Assembly (NCBI GenBank): GCA_019925095.2
Contig: CM034411.1
Coordinates: 4,937,501-5,001,500, forward strand
Source: Dendrolimus kikuchii
Taxonomy: Eukaryota; Arthropoda; Insecta; Lepidoptera; Lasiocampidae
Direction: 5' to 3'
DNA length: 64,000 nucleotides
Position 1 is the first letter of the stretch. Each line of letters starts with the position of its first letter. The notes below the pieces were generated by a model. It did no database searches and was not told the DNA's origin. It saw only the letters and a list, made by a program, of their open reading frames with translations. The translations under genes were made by a program, and so were the position numbers. Below are positions 43,313 to 54,118 of this stretch, piece after piece.

Positions 43313-43945
43313 AAAGAAGTTATGTACTGTCAGTAGTCAAGAGTTGATTTATGCATGAATGGCATGTAGAATATTATAAGCTTTACATCGTCAGCCAACA
43401 CACAATCCATAGCTAAACGTAGACCTCTCTAAATCCGTGCCACATATCCCGGTCCTCAGATTTCCTCGTCAAGCGCCCACTGGCGACCTTATGCAAGTTT
43501 TCAGTCCATCAAGTCATATACGCCTTAGCCTATTATTTCATGTATGTCTTTGCGCACCATGGGCCGTAAATATGGCCCGGACTTTGCCCGGAGAGTTTGC
43601 GAGGGGCCATTGGAAGGCCATCACGTAGAGGTCCCTTGACAAATTTAATCTAAATGTGGCGTGACATTGACCGGGGATTGTCCCTGCCTGCACCCATATA
43701 AAAATTCACCCAAGGACAAACCCCGCTAAGTGAAGGATTATTGTAAGGAATAAGAACAAAAGGTACCGGGTTATTGGGATGACGTGGAGTTACAGATTGG
43801 GGACAATGGGGACTATGGCGATCATGCAAAGAATGGCCAAACGGTGACTCGCTACTTACTCCATGGGCTTCTAAAAATGCCAAGATTGACGAGAGCAACA
43901 TGGATGTGAATGGCTAAGGGGCCTATCATTATGATAAAATTATGC
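43313..43945. other. Unclassified, GC-balanced stretch
   Basis: It is less AT-rich than its flanks, with frames of up to 83 codons on the minus strand and no known domain. Possibly an unrecognised retroelement piece. Confidence 0.4.
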
Positions 43946-43949
43946 ATAC

Positions 43950-44240
43950 TTTTTTTTATTGCAGGAATTCAACAGACAGGCAGACGGCCCACTTGATGGA
44001 AAGCGGTTACCAAAGATGCTACAAATGCGCTGCTGCTCTCTTAAGAGAGACTGGAACCTGGGCACTAATGCCGGAACACAACACAAGGTTGTTATGGCGG
44101 CATACTCTAGACCAGGGGTGGTCGCCATCCAGTCGAACAAATACTCTACCACCTGGCTGTGGGTTATGTTGTCACCTCTTACGACAGGCCGCCCGGCCGC
44201 AGGAAATTTTATCCTTTCTCCGTTCCTGCATGGAGAGAAC
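43950..44240 (-). mobile_element. SINE-B copy with small internal deletion
   Basis: It runs from TTTTATTGCAGGAATTC to CCGTTCCTGCATGG. The CATCGCCTATGGACATTTGC block is deleted. Confidence 0.88.
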
Positions 44241-44479
44241 CTACTTCAGGACTACTAGACTTACCTACATATGGAATTCTTTTAGCATTAGATAATCTTA
44301 TTCTTACTGTGGTCTACAAAATAAAGTAGTTTAGTTCATAGTTCTATTATTTTAGGTTTAGTATTTTAATTTAACTATACCTATAGTATAACATATTGTA
44401 GTATCTATCTGTATTAGGTAGTATGCTGTATTAAAAAAATAAACATTATACAATATAAAAAAATTGTATGGGGGTCGAA

Positions 44480-45440
44480 TTCATACAATAACGCCTGGGA
44501 AATTGCTTGCCCTGGTGAAGACATTCCCGCAGCCCTAAATGCGCAACTATGCTGGGAAGAACCCATTTACAGAGACTAAATACAGAACTTTTAGGTTCAA
44601 CTGTTCAGTCTGCATGGCGTGCCCTCATGCTTGCTGTCTCTTGTAAGGTGTCTGGATTTTGGCTCCAAACTGTTCCATCCCCAAAAACCGGTACACTAGT
44701 GGATAATACATCCTTTTTTAAGCCGTAAACTTGCACCTGGGATCTTACATATGTGCACCACACAGATGCGTCTGTAGGACAGAGGTATTCGTTCTGGGAT
44801 ACCACGATGTTTTCTGCCGCCGTAGTGCCGGCAGACGGTCACGGTACGATGTCTTACTGAGGGCGCTTGTCACCGCTAACGTGCCGGGTCTTTTAGAGTC
44901 GAACAGTATTGTATGTGACGATGGTATGCGCCCTGACTCTAAGGCTGCCTGTCCGTTGAAGCGGAGTGAGGCTGCGGAGGATTGCATAAGAAATGCGTTA
45001 ATAGACAGGCAGTCAATCCTATTGGTTAATATTTCTCCGTTTCTCCGCTCCGCAGCCTCGCTCCGCTTCAATGGACAGGCAGCCTTATTCCCGGCGACGC
45101 CGTGGCAAACCTTTGGTATGAAATGGGACCTGCGTGGACACGTTGGCCGGGTCCCGTTTTCCAAATACATCTAAATCAGCCGGTTCGGCGGCGCAAATAT
45201 TTAAACCTCTATTGAACATGTTGAAACGCAAGGACCGTGGGGTCCCGAGGCCATAAGTCTCTACAAAGATATTTCAAAACGACTTTTGACTATTGACCCT
45301 TCTGGAGATCAGAGAGCTGGTTCCTACCTCGGACAACGGATCAGTTTAGCGGTCCAGGGACGTAACGTAGCTAACCTTCCAGGAACCTTACCCATTGAAT
45401 TCGATATTCTACTTATAAAGGATTATAGGTAGAATACAAT
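44480..45440 (+). pseudogene. LINE-F longer relic (about 960 bp), split by a MITE
   Basis: It reaches further 5' than other copies. In order: SRYDVLLRALVTANVPGLLE, MRPDS, MITE, WD-containing TFGMKWDLRGHVG in shifted frame, then KRKDRGVPRP-like text and DQRAGSYLGQRISLAVQGRN with LPGTLPIEF. The RPDG and WD blocks usually lie behind the RT in this type of element. Several frameshifts occur. Confidence 0.65.
44941..45086. mobile_element. Palindromic MITE, copy 2, inserted in a LINE relic
   Basis: AAGGCTGCCTGTCC and GGACAGGCAGCCTT bound 146 bp. The arms match copy 1 at 42630-42807. Removing it reunites the RPD motif with the following FP-WD segment of the surrounding LINE pseudogene. Confidence 0.75.
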
Positions 45441-45626
45441 GTAAATTAAGTTTCCTTCACTATACTAGTTTATAGTTATACATATTTATACAATGAAATT
45501 TAAAAAAAAAACCGGTGGCAAATTCTTTCCAGTAGATTCAAAGATACAACTTTTAGAATTTTTATGTCTGACTGAGTATCATATGAAAAGCGTACTAACC
45601 AGATTTAAATGAAACTGGACACAGAT

Positions 45627-45850
45627 TCACGGTCATCGGTCACGTCTGCCGCAGGACCGATGGCTGATGGAGCAGACGAGTCCTAGAGTGGAGACCGAGT
45701 CTCGGTAAACGTAGTGTCGGACGCCCTCCAGCCCGATGGACCGACGAGCGACGAGCGAGTCGCCGGTAGGCGCTGGATGAGGAAGTCAGAGACTTGGGGA
45801 GGCCTTCGTCTAGCAGTGAACTGCCAATGGCTGACGATTACGGCACATAG
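45627..45850 (+). pseudogene. RTE-like LINE C-terminal fragment
   Basis: GHVCRRTDG, stop, WSRRVLEWRPSLGKRSVGR, PPARWTD and, in another frame, RVAGRRWMRKSETWGGLR form the end of the same RT type as the relic at 26340-27220. Confidence 0.72.
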
Positions 45851-46099
45851 TTGTATTGTATACACTATCTTATATCCCCGGTCAATAATTAGAATACTTT
45901 TTATCACGATAAAAGTCGTCATTATTCTGTGGTTTTAGCTTTTTTTATACCACCGTTGGAATTTACAAACAAATAACGACGTATTTGTTATATATATAGT
46001 GGCAACGCGAACGAAGTTTCGGAAATTCTAGTAGGTAATAATGAAGACTAGTGGTCGCGTAGTGATTGAAATTGGACCATAGTTAATTTAAATTATAAT

Positions 46100-46309
46100 T
46101 TTGAACATCATTAAGGTTCTGCTGTCAAGACTTATACTTCTATAATCACAGATTTCGCCAAGGCTACACTGTTAATTTGACTTTAATTAATCGTTAATAA
46201 TCATTAAGCGTATATAGTATAAGTGGGTGTCTCAAATACATGGTAGTGTGTGTAATGTTTTTTTTTTTATTATTATTTAATGTATTTTTTATGCATAATT
46301 AAAAAAAAA
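46100..46309 (+). repeat. Repeat W, left half (host of the Penelope insertion)
   Basis: Complementary to 22200-22400: TATAATCACAGATTTCGCCA, TTGACTTTAATTAA and TGGTAGTGTGTGTAATGTT. The right half continues at 47990. Confidence 0.7.
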
Positions 46310-46680
46310 ACATTAGCATTCTTAATAAAACTACGTTTTAACGGTTTTAAGCGCGGTAATTTTATTTGATTTTGGTTTTTCCGACGTTTCGGCCACTTTT
46401 CAGTGGCCGTGATCACGGAAGACAAAGATGTCAAGTGTCAACGAGTATTGTTAAAGTTTTATTTAGCCTACCGCCAACTTATTAATTTTAATTATTTAAT
46501 TTTTAATTTTGTTTATGGTTATTATTTAATCTATGGGAGCCTAATCTAATTTACTACCGCTTCGCAACATGTTATGGCTTGAAGAGAAGAAGCGGCGCAA
46601 GAAACTCTTCAGCAAACATGCCTAGCTCTAATAATTTTATATAATATTAAAATGGGTGGAAGGAAAAATAAAAGTAATTA

Positions 46681-46863
46681 TCAGTCAAGTTGGTTTGTGT
46701 TCCGTTGTACGCAGAAAGAGCTCACAGTGTCTTGAGGTCTGGCAGCTGGTTTTTGCTGGGTTTGGGTCTTAATAGTTTTGATAATTGGATCCCAAACAGG
46801 TGGTACTTGCCAACCATCTTCTCTATTCAAAATTTGGGTGTTTTTTGATTTCAATAGCCTCAC
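46681..46863 (-). pseudogene. Inverted duplicate of the GIY-YIG ORF C terminus (left arm)
   Basis: The last 50 or so residues (REDGWQVPPVWDP onward) are identical to the C terminus of the ORF at 46936-47598. A single-base indel upstream shifts the frame. Confidence 0.85.
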
Positions 46864-46935
46864 GTATCATTCTAGGTATGAAACGATTCTCTTTCGCGAG
46901 GATTTGTGGGTTATCGAATCTGATGTAGCTTCAGC

Positions 46936-47598
46936 TTGAGCCACATAGCTGGAGAGCTTCAGCATGTCAAGCGAGTTCTACAACGCAATCAGCTGAAGAC
47001 TCCACACCAACGTCACAAAGGCCCCAAACCACCTTCAGTTGAGCGGTGCCCTGCTACCCTACCCTACATCAAGGGGGTCACAGACAGAATTGGTCACATC
47101 CTCAGGCGAGCTTCAATCAAAACATATTTCAAGCCGCAGAAAAAGATTACCCAATTTCTGAGACCTGTGAAATGCAATATCCCACTCCAGGATGCAGGGG
47201 TTTACAAGCTTGATTGTGAGTGTGGATTGTCATACATTGGGCAAACAAAGAGGAGCATAAAAACACGAGTAAAAGAACACATTGCTGACATGAAACACAC
47301 AAGGTCTACGAAGTCTGCGATCAGTGAACACACGCTGGATAAACCCAACCACTACATCAGATTCGATAACCCACAAATCCTCGCGAAAGAGAATCGTTTC
47401 ATACCTAGAATGATACGTGAGGCTATTGAAATCAAAAAACACCCAAATTTCAATAGAGAAGATGGTTGGCAAGTACCACCTGTTTGGGATCCAATTATCA
47501 AAACTATTAAGACCCAAACCCAGCAAAAACCAGCTGCCAGACCTCAAGACACTGTGAGCTCTTTCTGCGTACAACGGAACACAAACCAACTTGACTGA
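46936..47598 (+). CDS. GIY-YIG endonuclease C-terminal part of a Penelope-like ORF (220 aa open, 5'-truncated)
   Basis: The centre reads YKLDCECGLSYIGQTKRSIK, the GIY-YIG nuclease motif in Penelope style (Cys-x-Cys before YIGQT), followed by RVKEH with the catalytic-type Arg and helix, and further on ENRFIPRMIREAIEIKK. Penelope elements place this domain after the reverse transcriptase, and here the RT is missing. The frame is open without disruption, which argues for a recent insertion. The apparent ATG is just the first in an open frame and probably not a true start. Confidence 0.85.
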   Translation: MSHIAGELQHVKRVLQRNQLKTPHQRHKGPKPPSVERCPATLPYIKGVTDRIGHILRRASIKTYFKPQKKITQFLRPVKCNIPLQDAGVYKLDCECGLSYIGQTKRSIKTRVKEHIADMKHTRSTKSAISEHTLDKPNHYIRFDNPQILAKENRFIPRMIREAIEIKKHPNFNREDGWQVPPVWDPIIKTIKTQTQQKPAARPQDTVSSFCVQRNTNQLD

Positions 47599-47989
47599 TA
47601 ATTACTTTTATTTTTCCTTCCACCCATTTTAATATTATATAAAATTATTAGAGCTAGGCATGTTTGCTGAAGAGTTTCTTGCGCCGCTTCTTCTCTTCAA
47701 GCCATAACATGTTGCGAAGCGGTAGTAAATTAGATTAGGCTCCCATAGATTAAATAATAACCATAAACAAAATTAAAAATTAAATAATTAAAATTAATAA
47801 GTTGGCGGTAGGCTAAATAAAACTTTAACAATACTCGTTGACACTTGACATCTTTGTCTTCCGTGATCACGGCCACTGAAAAGTGGCCGAAACGTCGGAA
47901 AAACCAAAATCAAATAAAATTACCGCGCTTAAAACCGTTAAAACGTAGTTTTATTATGTATACAAGTCGCGAAAACTTAAGAAAATATT

Positions 47990-48118
47990 ACATTAGCATT
48001 CTGCTATACTCCTCTATAAAAACTATAAGTGAGCGAAATTTCATACTCCTCCATCTGCGCAATTTTCGTAAAAAGGGTTACAAAATTTTTGCTTCACGTA
48101 TTAATATAATGATTATAT
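47990..48118 (+). repeat. Repeat W, right half
   Basis: CGAAATTTCATACTCCTCCA and AAATTTTTGCTTCACGTATT complete the repeat interrupted at 46310. Confidence 0.75.
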
Positions 48119-48379
48119 AGTTTTAAGAAATGTACCTTATATAATTATTAAGAGAAAACAAGAAAAGAGCAAAATCACTGACAACCTTGATCGTTAGAAG
48201 GTGGAGATTAAATTAAAAACATGATTTATGTGATTACCTTATAAAATGTACCTCATCGTCAGCACTTCATAACAAAGATTACCTTGTACCCGCAAATTCA
48301 ACTTCCTTCAGAAACCGTCCAATAATTCCAAGGACTAAAAATACATTTCAAACAGAAAGCGAGCCTAACTTTTTAAATA

Positions 48380-48620
48380 CCTTTATTATAACCGCAACAA
48401 CAATAAAAAGGGGGGTGAACGTGGGGGGGTGTAAGGGGGTATCTGGAAGTAAATAAGCCTTTAAGGGGATGAATACATAATGAAATTTCACCCCTAGCCG
48501 TCCGTTAATCAAAAACTGCTGCAGAGAGCGGCGAAAGACGTAAGAAAATGGAAATTTTCCTACCCTCCTTTTTCCTGTTAGACTCAGGCCCCCCTTTTTC
48601 GCCTCGCTGAGAGGTTGGAC
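48380..48620. other. GC-elevated patch, unclassified
   Basis: G-runs (GAACGTGGGGGGGTGTAAGG) and later C-runs (CAGGCCCCCCTTTTTCGCC) flank an otherwise unremarkable segment. No coding frame is recognised. Confidence 0.35.
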
Positions 48621-48837
48621 AATCCCCCCTGAAAGATATGAATATGTGGAAGCGACTTTTTATTATAATTGGGTAATGGATACATTCCGTAATAAATTCG
48701 AAAACAATGTTCATATATAAGAGCTGACGGTAAAACAACATGTTACGTTCATACTTTTAAAATATCATGATAGAAATAATATAAATAAATTAAGTTCTCT
48801 TCTATTATATTAAATAGAAAACAAGATATTTATTATA

Positions 48838-49864
48838 TTATAAAATTCTAAACGCAAAGCTATTTAAAAAAACAACTGGAGTATACTATATAAATGGTGA
48901 AAAACAAAGCCAACTAAGCACAAGTACGAACTTGCATGGAATACTGCTCCCATCTTTGGGATGGCTCAGCTAAATACCAGCTCGAGATACTCGAGTAAAT
49001 AGAGAAAAGAGCTAGGAAACTGATAGGCAATAACCGACTATTCGACGAGAGGCTTCAGACACTAAATCATCGACGTAAAGTCGCTAGTTTGTCGGTATTC
49101 TATATGATACACTTCGGGGAGTGTGGCACGGAATTACATGAATTGGTTCCTCGCTTACCATTTTACCACCGGGTGGTAAGCAGACGTACGAGCTCATGCC
49201 ACCGATATATGTTGGAAATACCAACAAAGCGGACGAAACGCTATGCTTCCACTTTTATCATACGCACCGCTAAAGAGTGGAACTCTCTAACGTCGTCTAT
49301 TTTTCCTGAAGAATACAATCTAGGTATCTTCAAGTCTCGCGTGAACATGTATCTCCTAGGTAAGCATGCTCCACATAAGACTGCATTTCCGCCTGACATC
49401 AGGCGCAATGTCAGTCAAATGCGAATCTATTCATTATAAAAAAAAAACGATGCAACTTTTTAACTCATAAAAACTACTGGGCCGATTTAGATACGGGTTT
49501 CCCTGATCAACAGTTAATTTTTAGACTTAAATTCCGCGCTACTTTTTATGCTGGAAATCCTACGGGATTTTTTCTGAGTATGATTTAAAATGACCAGATT
49601 AAAAAAAAATCTAATTCCAATGTAATTTTTTACTGATCGACGGCAAATTTAATGTTATAAAATGTGTTATATTTTTATCACGGGAATTTTCCCGGGAGCG
49701 GTTTGAAGTTTTTCGGATGCATTAAAATTAGCTTATTCCGACACAGTTTCCACTAAAACGATAACTTACATTCTTTTTCTAAATGCTGTGGTAATTTGTA
49801 TCTCGGGATATATCTTGTTTTGTATTTCTAGTCGAGCGTGGACGAAGTCGCGGGCAGATCCTAG
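48838..49864 (+). mobile_element. Family C repeat, interrupted by LINE-J
   Basis: The left part AACTGGAGTATACTATATAA ends near 48905. It resumes at 49445 with CGATGCAACTTTT, AAACTACTGGGCCGATTTAG, and ends GTGGACGAAGTCGCGGGC then CCTAG at about 49862. Confidence 0.65.
48912..49440 (+). pseudogene. LINE-J (Jockey/CR1-like) C-terminal end
   Basis: One frame with a single stop: MEYCSHLWDGSAKYQLEILE, stop, IEKRARKLIGNNRLFDERLQ, LSVFYMIHFGECGTELHELV, RTAKEWNSLTSSIFPEEYNL, LLGKHAPHKTA and SQMRIYSL-stop. An A-tail follows. This is the usual end of a Jockey-type ORF2 after the RT. Confidence 0.83.
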
Positions 49865-50493
49865 TATATATATAGTTATACAATAATTATTTATTCAAGT
49901 TTTTACCTTAACTTTAGATTAGATTGATGGTGGGAACCTTCTCATAAATATGAAATACCTGTGTCAGAAGATTCCGCTCTTCACGTGAGGACAAACCAGC
50001 TGATTCTATCAGTTATTTGAATCATTAAAGGAATGACGTCATAACTTGTTACGATCGTACAAAATCTAAGCGTCTATGGCGTTTGTAAGACAATAAATCA
50101 AGATCAGTACTAGGACTAAAGAAAAATACGAAATAAAATGGTACTACGAAACGTGCAGCACTTTTTATTCAATATTGAATTATATGAATTTTCGTGAAGT
50201 CTATTTTCAATGACAGTTATTATGACTGGCTTGACTGACTGGCACTGACATTTCGTTTGCACTGGCATTTCAAAATCGATTATAATTAAGCTAATTACGG
50301 AACTGCTGTTTTGGTTTATTAATTTCTTGATGTAATCTTACAAAATATGATGTCACACTAGGGAGGGACAAGTCTCACGAATGTGACCAGGACATGGGAG
50401 GGGTAAAAAATCTTGAAATTCATGTGACGTAATTTGTGGATAGTCCCTATGGTGTTCTTTTATTTTAATGGCAGGGCATCATTTGCTGGATTA

Positions 50494-50645
50494 TATGCAT
50501 ACATAACTTCACGCCAGTTCCCTTGCGGGGTAGGCACGACCAACAGGACGCCATTCAGGCTTATTCTTACACTTCACTTGCTTCTTTGACATTCATAGCT
50601 CTTGTCATGCACGCTCGTCTGTTCTTAAGGCTCCTGACAATTATG
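50494..50645 (-). mobile_element. LINE-E 3' stub
   Basis: It runs from the CATACATAACTTCACGCC tail complement to AAGGCTCCTGACA. ATTTGCTGGATTATA and ATTTGCTAGATTAGA on the two sides look like a diverged target duplication. Confidence 0.85.
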
Positions 50646-50865
50646 TCAATTTGCTAGATTAGATAGTAAAAAATATAAAAAGCTCTCTCCTTGAAATCAA
50701 AGTAACCCCCCGCTGCACCATCCGCCACCGAATGCAAATTTTATAACGGAGCTCGCCCGTTTTCTTATAGGCATTGTCGTAAACCCCTTCCTTGCTTAGC
50801 TTCGGTCATTTGTTCTGATTGTATACTGTTTTATGTATTAAATTAATTTTGCATTACTACTATTT

Positions 50866-51013
50866 TATGTCAGGAGCCTTAAGAACAGACGAGCGTGCAT
50901 GACAAGAGTTATGAATGTCAAAGAAGCAAGTGAGGTTTGTAAGAATAAGCCTAAATGGCGCTCTGTTGTTCGTGCCTAACCCGCAAGGGAACTGGCGTGA
51001 AGTTATGTATGTA
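50866..51013 (+). mobile_element. LINE-E 3' stub
   Basis: It runs from GTCAGGAGCCTTAAGAACAG to GGCGTGAAGTTATGTATG. It is only 220 bp from an inverted copy of the same length class (50494-50645). Confidence 0.85.
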
Positions 51014-51429
51014 TTATGTATATATGTATTTTAGCTAATAAAAATAAAACTAAATCTAATAGTTAATACTAAGCAAGAAAGATAAATAAACGAGTCTGAG
51101 GCTTATATGTGGTAATAATAACAGCACATAAGCGTCCCACTGCTGGGCTTGGACCTAGGGTAACGGACAGTATACCCGCAACGCTTGTGCATCGCGGCTT
51201 GGCAGGTTTGACACAGCAGTTATCTCCATGTGCAGGTTTCATCACGACGATTTCCTTCACCGTTGTTAGCACGTAGTAATTGTAACAATATGCACATTAG
51301 GTCAGAAAGCTGCCTAAGTGGTGTATGCCAGGGCTTAAACAAGTTATAAATTACCTTTAAAAATATAGGAAATTACGGTGTTTTTGAAAAAAAAACTGCC
51401 ATATCGGTATAATGTTTTTACCGTTACTT

Positions 51430-51610
51430 GGTAACTTTTATGAAGGTGATGTCAGGAGCCTTAAGAACAGACGAGCGTGCATGACAAGAGTTATGAATGT
51501 CAAAGAAGCGAGTGAGGTGTGTAAGAATAAGCCTTAATGGCGCTCTGTTGTTCGTGCCTATCCCGCAAGGGAACTGGTGTGAAGCTATGTATGTATGGTA
51601 ACTTTTATGA
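51430..51610 (+). mobile_element. LINE-E 3' stub nested in the hAT element, 14-bp target duplication
   Basis: GGTAACTTTTATGA at 51430-51443 and 51597-51610 brackets 153 bp ending GAAGCTATGTATGTAT. Confidence 0.93.
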
Positions 51611-51924
51611 TTTTAATGTTATAATATAACGTTAAAAATCATATGTATAATGTTATACGTATCTGTAATTTTTACTTTATTTCAAGCAACGTTGCAATTT
51701 TTAAGAATTGGTTTTATTACGACTGCATGTTACCGAAGCAATCGACAAACACAACTCTAAATATTACCCGCGTTCTTAGCACAGTGCTGTTTGACAATCC
51801 TGACGAGTGAAAGAGAGCGACGATGGTAACAAAACATAGTTATAACGGTAATATTACCGATAATAATGGTATTAACGTTATATTTTTGACGGTAAAAATG
51901 GCTGAAAATAGCAGTAAGTATTAT

Positions 51925-52215
51925 AAATCGTGGTAGCGTAATGGCTAGCGCACGCGTCCCAGACCCTAAGGGCGCGGATTCGATCCTGGCTGAAACGCAT
52001 GCACTGTTTAGGCAGTTTTCTGACTTAACGTGCATATTGCTACAATTACCGGTGAAGGAAAACATCGAGATGCAACCTGCACATCGAGACAACCGATGTG
52101 TCAAACCTGCCAAGCCGCCTTGGACAAGCGTGGCGGGATTACTGTCCGTTCCCCTATAGTGGGAGGCCCGAGCCCAGCAGTGGGACATTTATGGGCTGCT
52201 ATTATTATTATATTA
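51925..52215 (+). mobile_element. SINE-A copy nested in the hAT element
   Basis: The head has CGTGGTAGCGTAATGGCTAG and the B-box-like GGATTCGATCC. The body ends CCCAGCAGTGGGACATTTAT and a (TTA)n tail. Opposite orientation to the split SINE-A around it. Confidence 0.87.
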
Positions 52216-52375
52216 TATATTATAGCGATATTTATTTTTTAACGTTATCTGAAATTAGCATAAATAAAGATATCACATTTTTACCTGTATTTCAAGCCCT
52301 GGTGCATGCGTTCCGACCAAAATCCGAACCCACACCCTCTGAGTTAGAGACGCGTACGCTACCACAACTTTTCAT

Positions 52376-53279
52376 ATGTAGTCTATCTCTAATAACATAT
52401 ATCTTATACAGGATGACTGGGATATTGACGTAAAAGAAATTAGATAGTTTTCATAAAGGAATACCTGAATCACCCCATGTATGTTTTACCATTTTTTTTC
52501 TAGGTTTCGAGTTATTAATTTTGTACTAATTTTCGGGAAATGTCGACCTTATCGGCGTTAAATATCTGTTATTTTTTTTTGGCCTTTGTTTTAAAGTTTT
52601 GTTTTAAACTAAGTCCTTTTGATGCTTATTTTTACATGTAAAATTATTAGGACTCTACTATCAATGCGAGTTACGAAAATTGAATTGAAAGTGAAAAAAA
52701 TATTTCGAGCGAATCAGACTCGAATCTTCAATCTTATCAAAACGGTGAAGAAAAACATCGTAACAACCGTAGCAGATATAATATCTCCCTAAAACCATGA
52801 CAGAATAATTGCAATGATCCAGTAAAAAATAAAGTCGAAACAGGCTCTACAATCTCAAAACTTTCAATCGACGTTATAAGCTAGTTGGCATAGACATTTA
52901 ACTGATGGTTAAAATAAAATAATCGCTGTTTGGGCTTATTTTAGCGATAATGATATTTTAACTATTGGTTAAATATTTATGCAAACTAGCCATATTATTT
53001 AGAACTTATATATTGTTACGAGTTGCGGGACCAGAATTAAAATGCCGTTGGAATTATTATAGAGTTTATTAGAGTTTATATTTATACAAACACGTATAAC
53101 ACAGGTACAAATATAACCGAACACAACAAGTCCAAACGTAATGCAGAAGGTCGTAATTCCATAAAACGCGCAAATTCCGTCACTAAAAGATTCCCGATTG
53201 TAGTACACGTCTACATCTTGCTTCGCTCGTGGTTATCGCTCGACTGCCTCGTCCCTCCATCGAGGTATTGCTTTATACA
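52376..53279. other. No recognised gene
   Basis: AT-rich. 52700-52800 has a SINE-A-like AACGGTGAAGAAAAACATCG only in passing. The class is not assigned. Confidence 0.4.
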
Positions 53280-53497
53280 CAGCAGACAGGCTGACGGCCC
53301 AACTGTGATGTAAAGTGGTTACCGTCGCCTATGGACAATAGCAATACCAGAGGTGCTGCCAATGTGCTGCCGGCCTTGAAGAAGAAACTGGAACCGGGCC
53401 ACTGATGCCAGAACACAATTCAAAATTATTATGGTGGCACACTCTAGACCAGGGGTGGTAGCCATCCAGTCCGGCAAATGCCCTGCCACCTAGTAGA
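53280..53497 (-). mobile_element. SINE-B copy, truncated and diverged
   Basis: It runs from CAGCAGACAGGCTGACGG to CTGCCACCT. Without the A-tail, TGCTTTATACA takes its place. Confidence 0.78.
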
Positions 53498-54035
53498 GTC
53501 ATGCTGAAATCATTATCTTGATTATATCTGTTAGGAATGCCTCGGTACGTGTGATACCACGCTCTCACAGAATATCGGCGTGAAACTGTTAACCTTGAGC
53601 TGTTCATGTTACCCACCCCCTCTATTCTGTCCTAAAGGTTGGTGGTGGTGGAAGGAGGGTAAATCTACAGCTGGCCAGAATTAAAGCGGCACTCACCTGC
53701 GGATCCCCAATCCTCGTGCAAGTCTTCAGATTAAGCGCCTGTTCAATTGGTCACAGAGTCCACATACCACCAACAGGACCGGCTTGAAGATAGTAAATAA
53801 GATCCGGGCAACAAATAACGCTGCAAATGTATAATTATATATATTACTGCTAGGATATATAAGTCAGTAAAAAATCGCACTGCGATGCGCGTGTAATGCT
53901 CGCGTGACCGTAGACGAACTGGGCCGCTCGCTGGCACGAATCTTGATTGGTAGATAGGCACTGCCTGTCTCTATCCAGCATGTGGATTTGCGGAAAGGAG
54001 AGGAAAGGTATGAATACAAGGCGCCTAAGGCTTCG

Positions 54036-54118
54036 TTCCTGTTGTTGCAAACATCTATAGGCGACGGTAACCACTTTCCACGAGCTATGCCATCTTCCTG
54101 TTTACCAATAAAAAAAGT
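54036..54118 (+). mobile_element. SINE-B 3' fragment
   Basis: TGCAAACATCTATAGGCGAC, GGTAACCACTTTCCACGAGC and CAATAAAAAAAG-like text, 3' end only. Confidence 0.7.

Larger units (their letters stand above)
46310..48002 (+). mobile_element. Penelope-like element with 606-bp inverted terminal arms
   Basis: Arms 46323-46928 and 47352-47956 are near-perfect inverted repeats (one indel) around a 423-bp spacer. A 13-bp target duplication ACATTAGCATTCT lies at 46310-46322 and 47990-48002, leaving a 33-bp extra tail after the right arm. Near each outer end is the conserved GTGGCCGAAACGTCGG motif. The right arm holds the C terminus of the GIY-YIG ORF, and the left arm repeats it backwards. Such partial head-to-head copies are typical of Penelope insertions. 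The reverse transcriptase is absent. Confidence 0.85.
51329..52301. mobile_element. hAT-type non-autonomous element with nested insertions
   Basis: The ends CAGGGCTTAAA and TTTCAAGCCCTG form a hAT-like terminal repeat. The 8-bp flanks GTGTATGC (51321-51328) and GTGCATGC (52302-52309) agree at 7 of 8 and restore a continuous SINE-A when the element is removed. Inside lie a LINE tail (51444-51596) and a SINE-A copy (about 51925-52215). There is no transposase. Confidence 0.85.
51118..52372 (-). mobile_element. SINE-A copy, split by the hAT element
   Basis: The body (51118-51328) ends CCTAAGTGGTGTATGC. The head resumes at 52302 with GTGCATGCGTTCCGACC and ACGCGTACGCTACCAC, ending near 52372. The hAT element occupies the gap. 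Confidence 0.85.

Noticed and set aside
44731..45174. Two opposite ORFs of 147 and 141 aa
   Set aside because: Both cross the palindromic MITE; the plus-strand one mixes LINE-F relic and MITE text.
47870..47900. Hammerhead ribozyme in the Penelope-like arm (GTGGCC stem followed by GAAACGTC)
   Set aside because: The 3' half of the core is present, but the required CTGANGA before the stem is not; GTGATCAC stands there. I cannot call a ribozyme without that box.
51941..52433. Overlapping ORFs of 70-140 aa on both strands
   Set aside because: They are readings of SINE-A and the hAT end, not conserved proteins.
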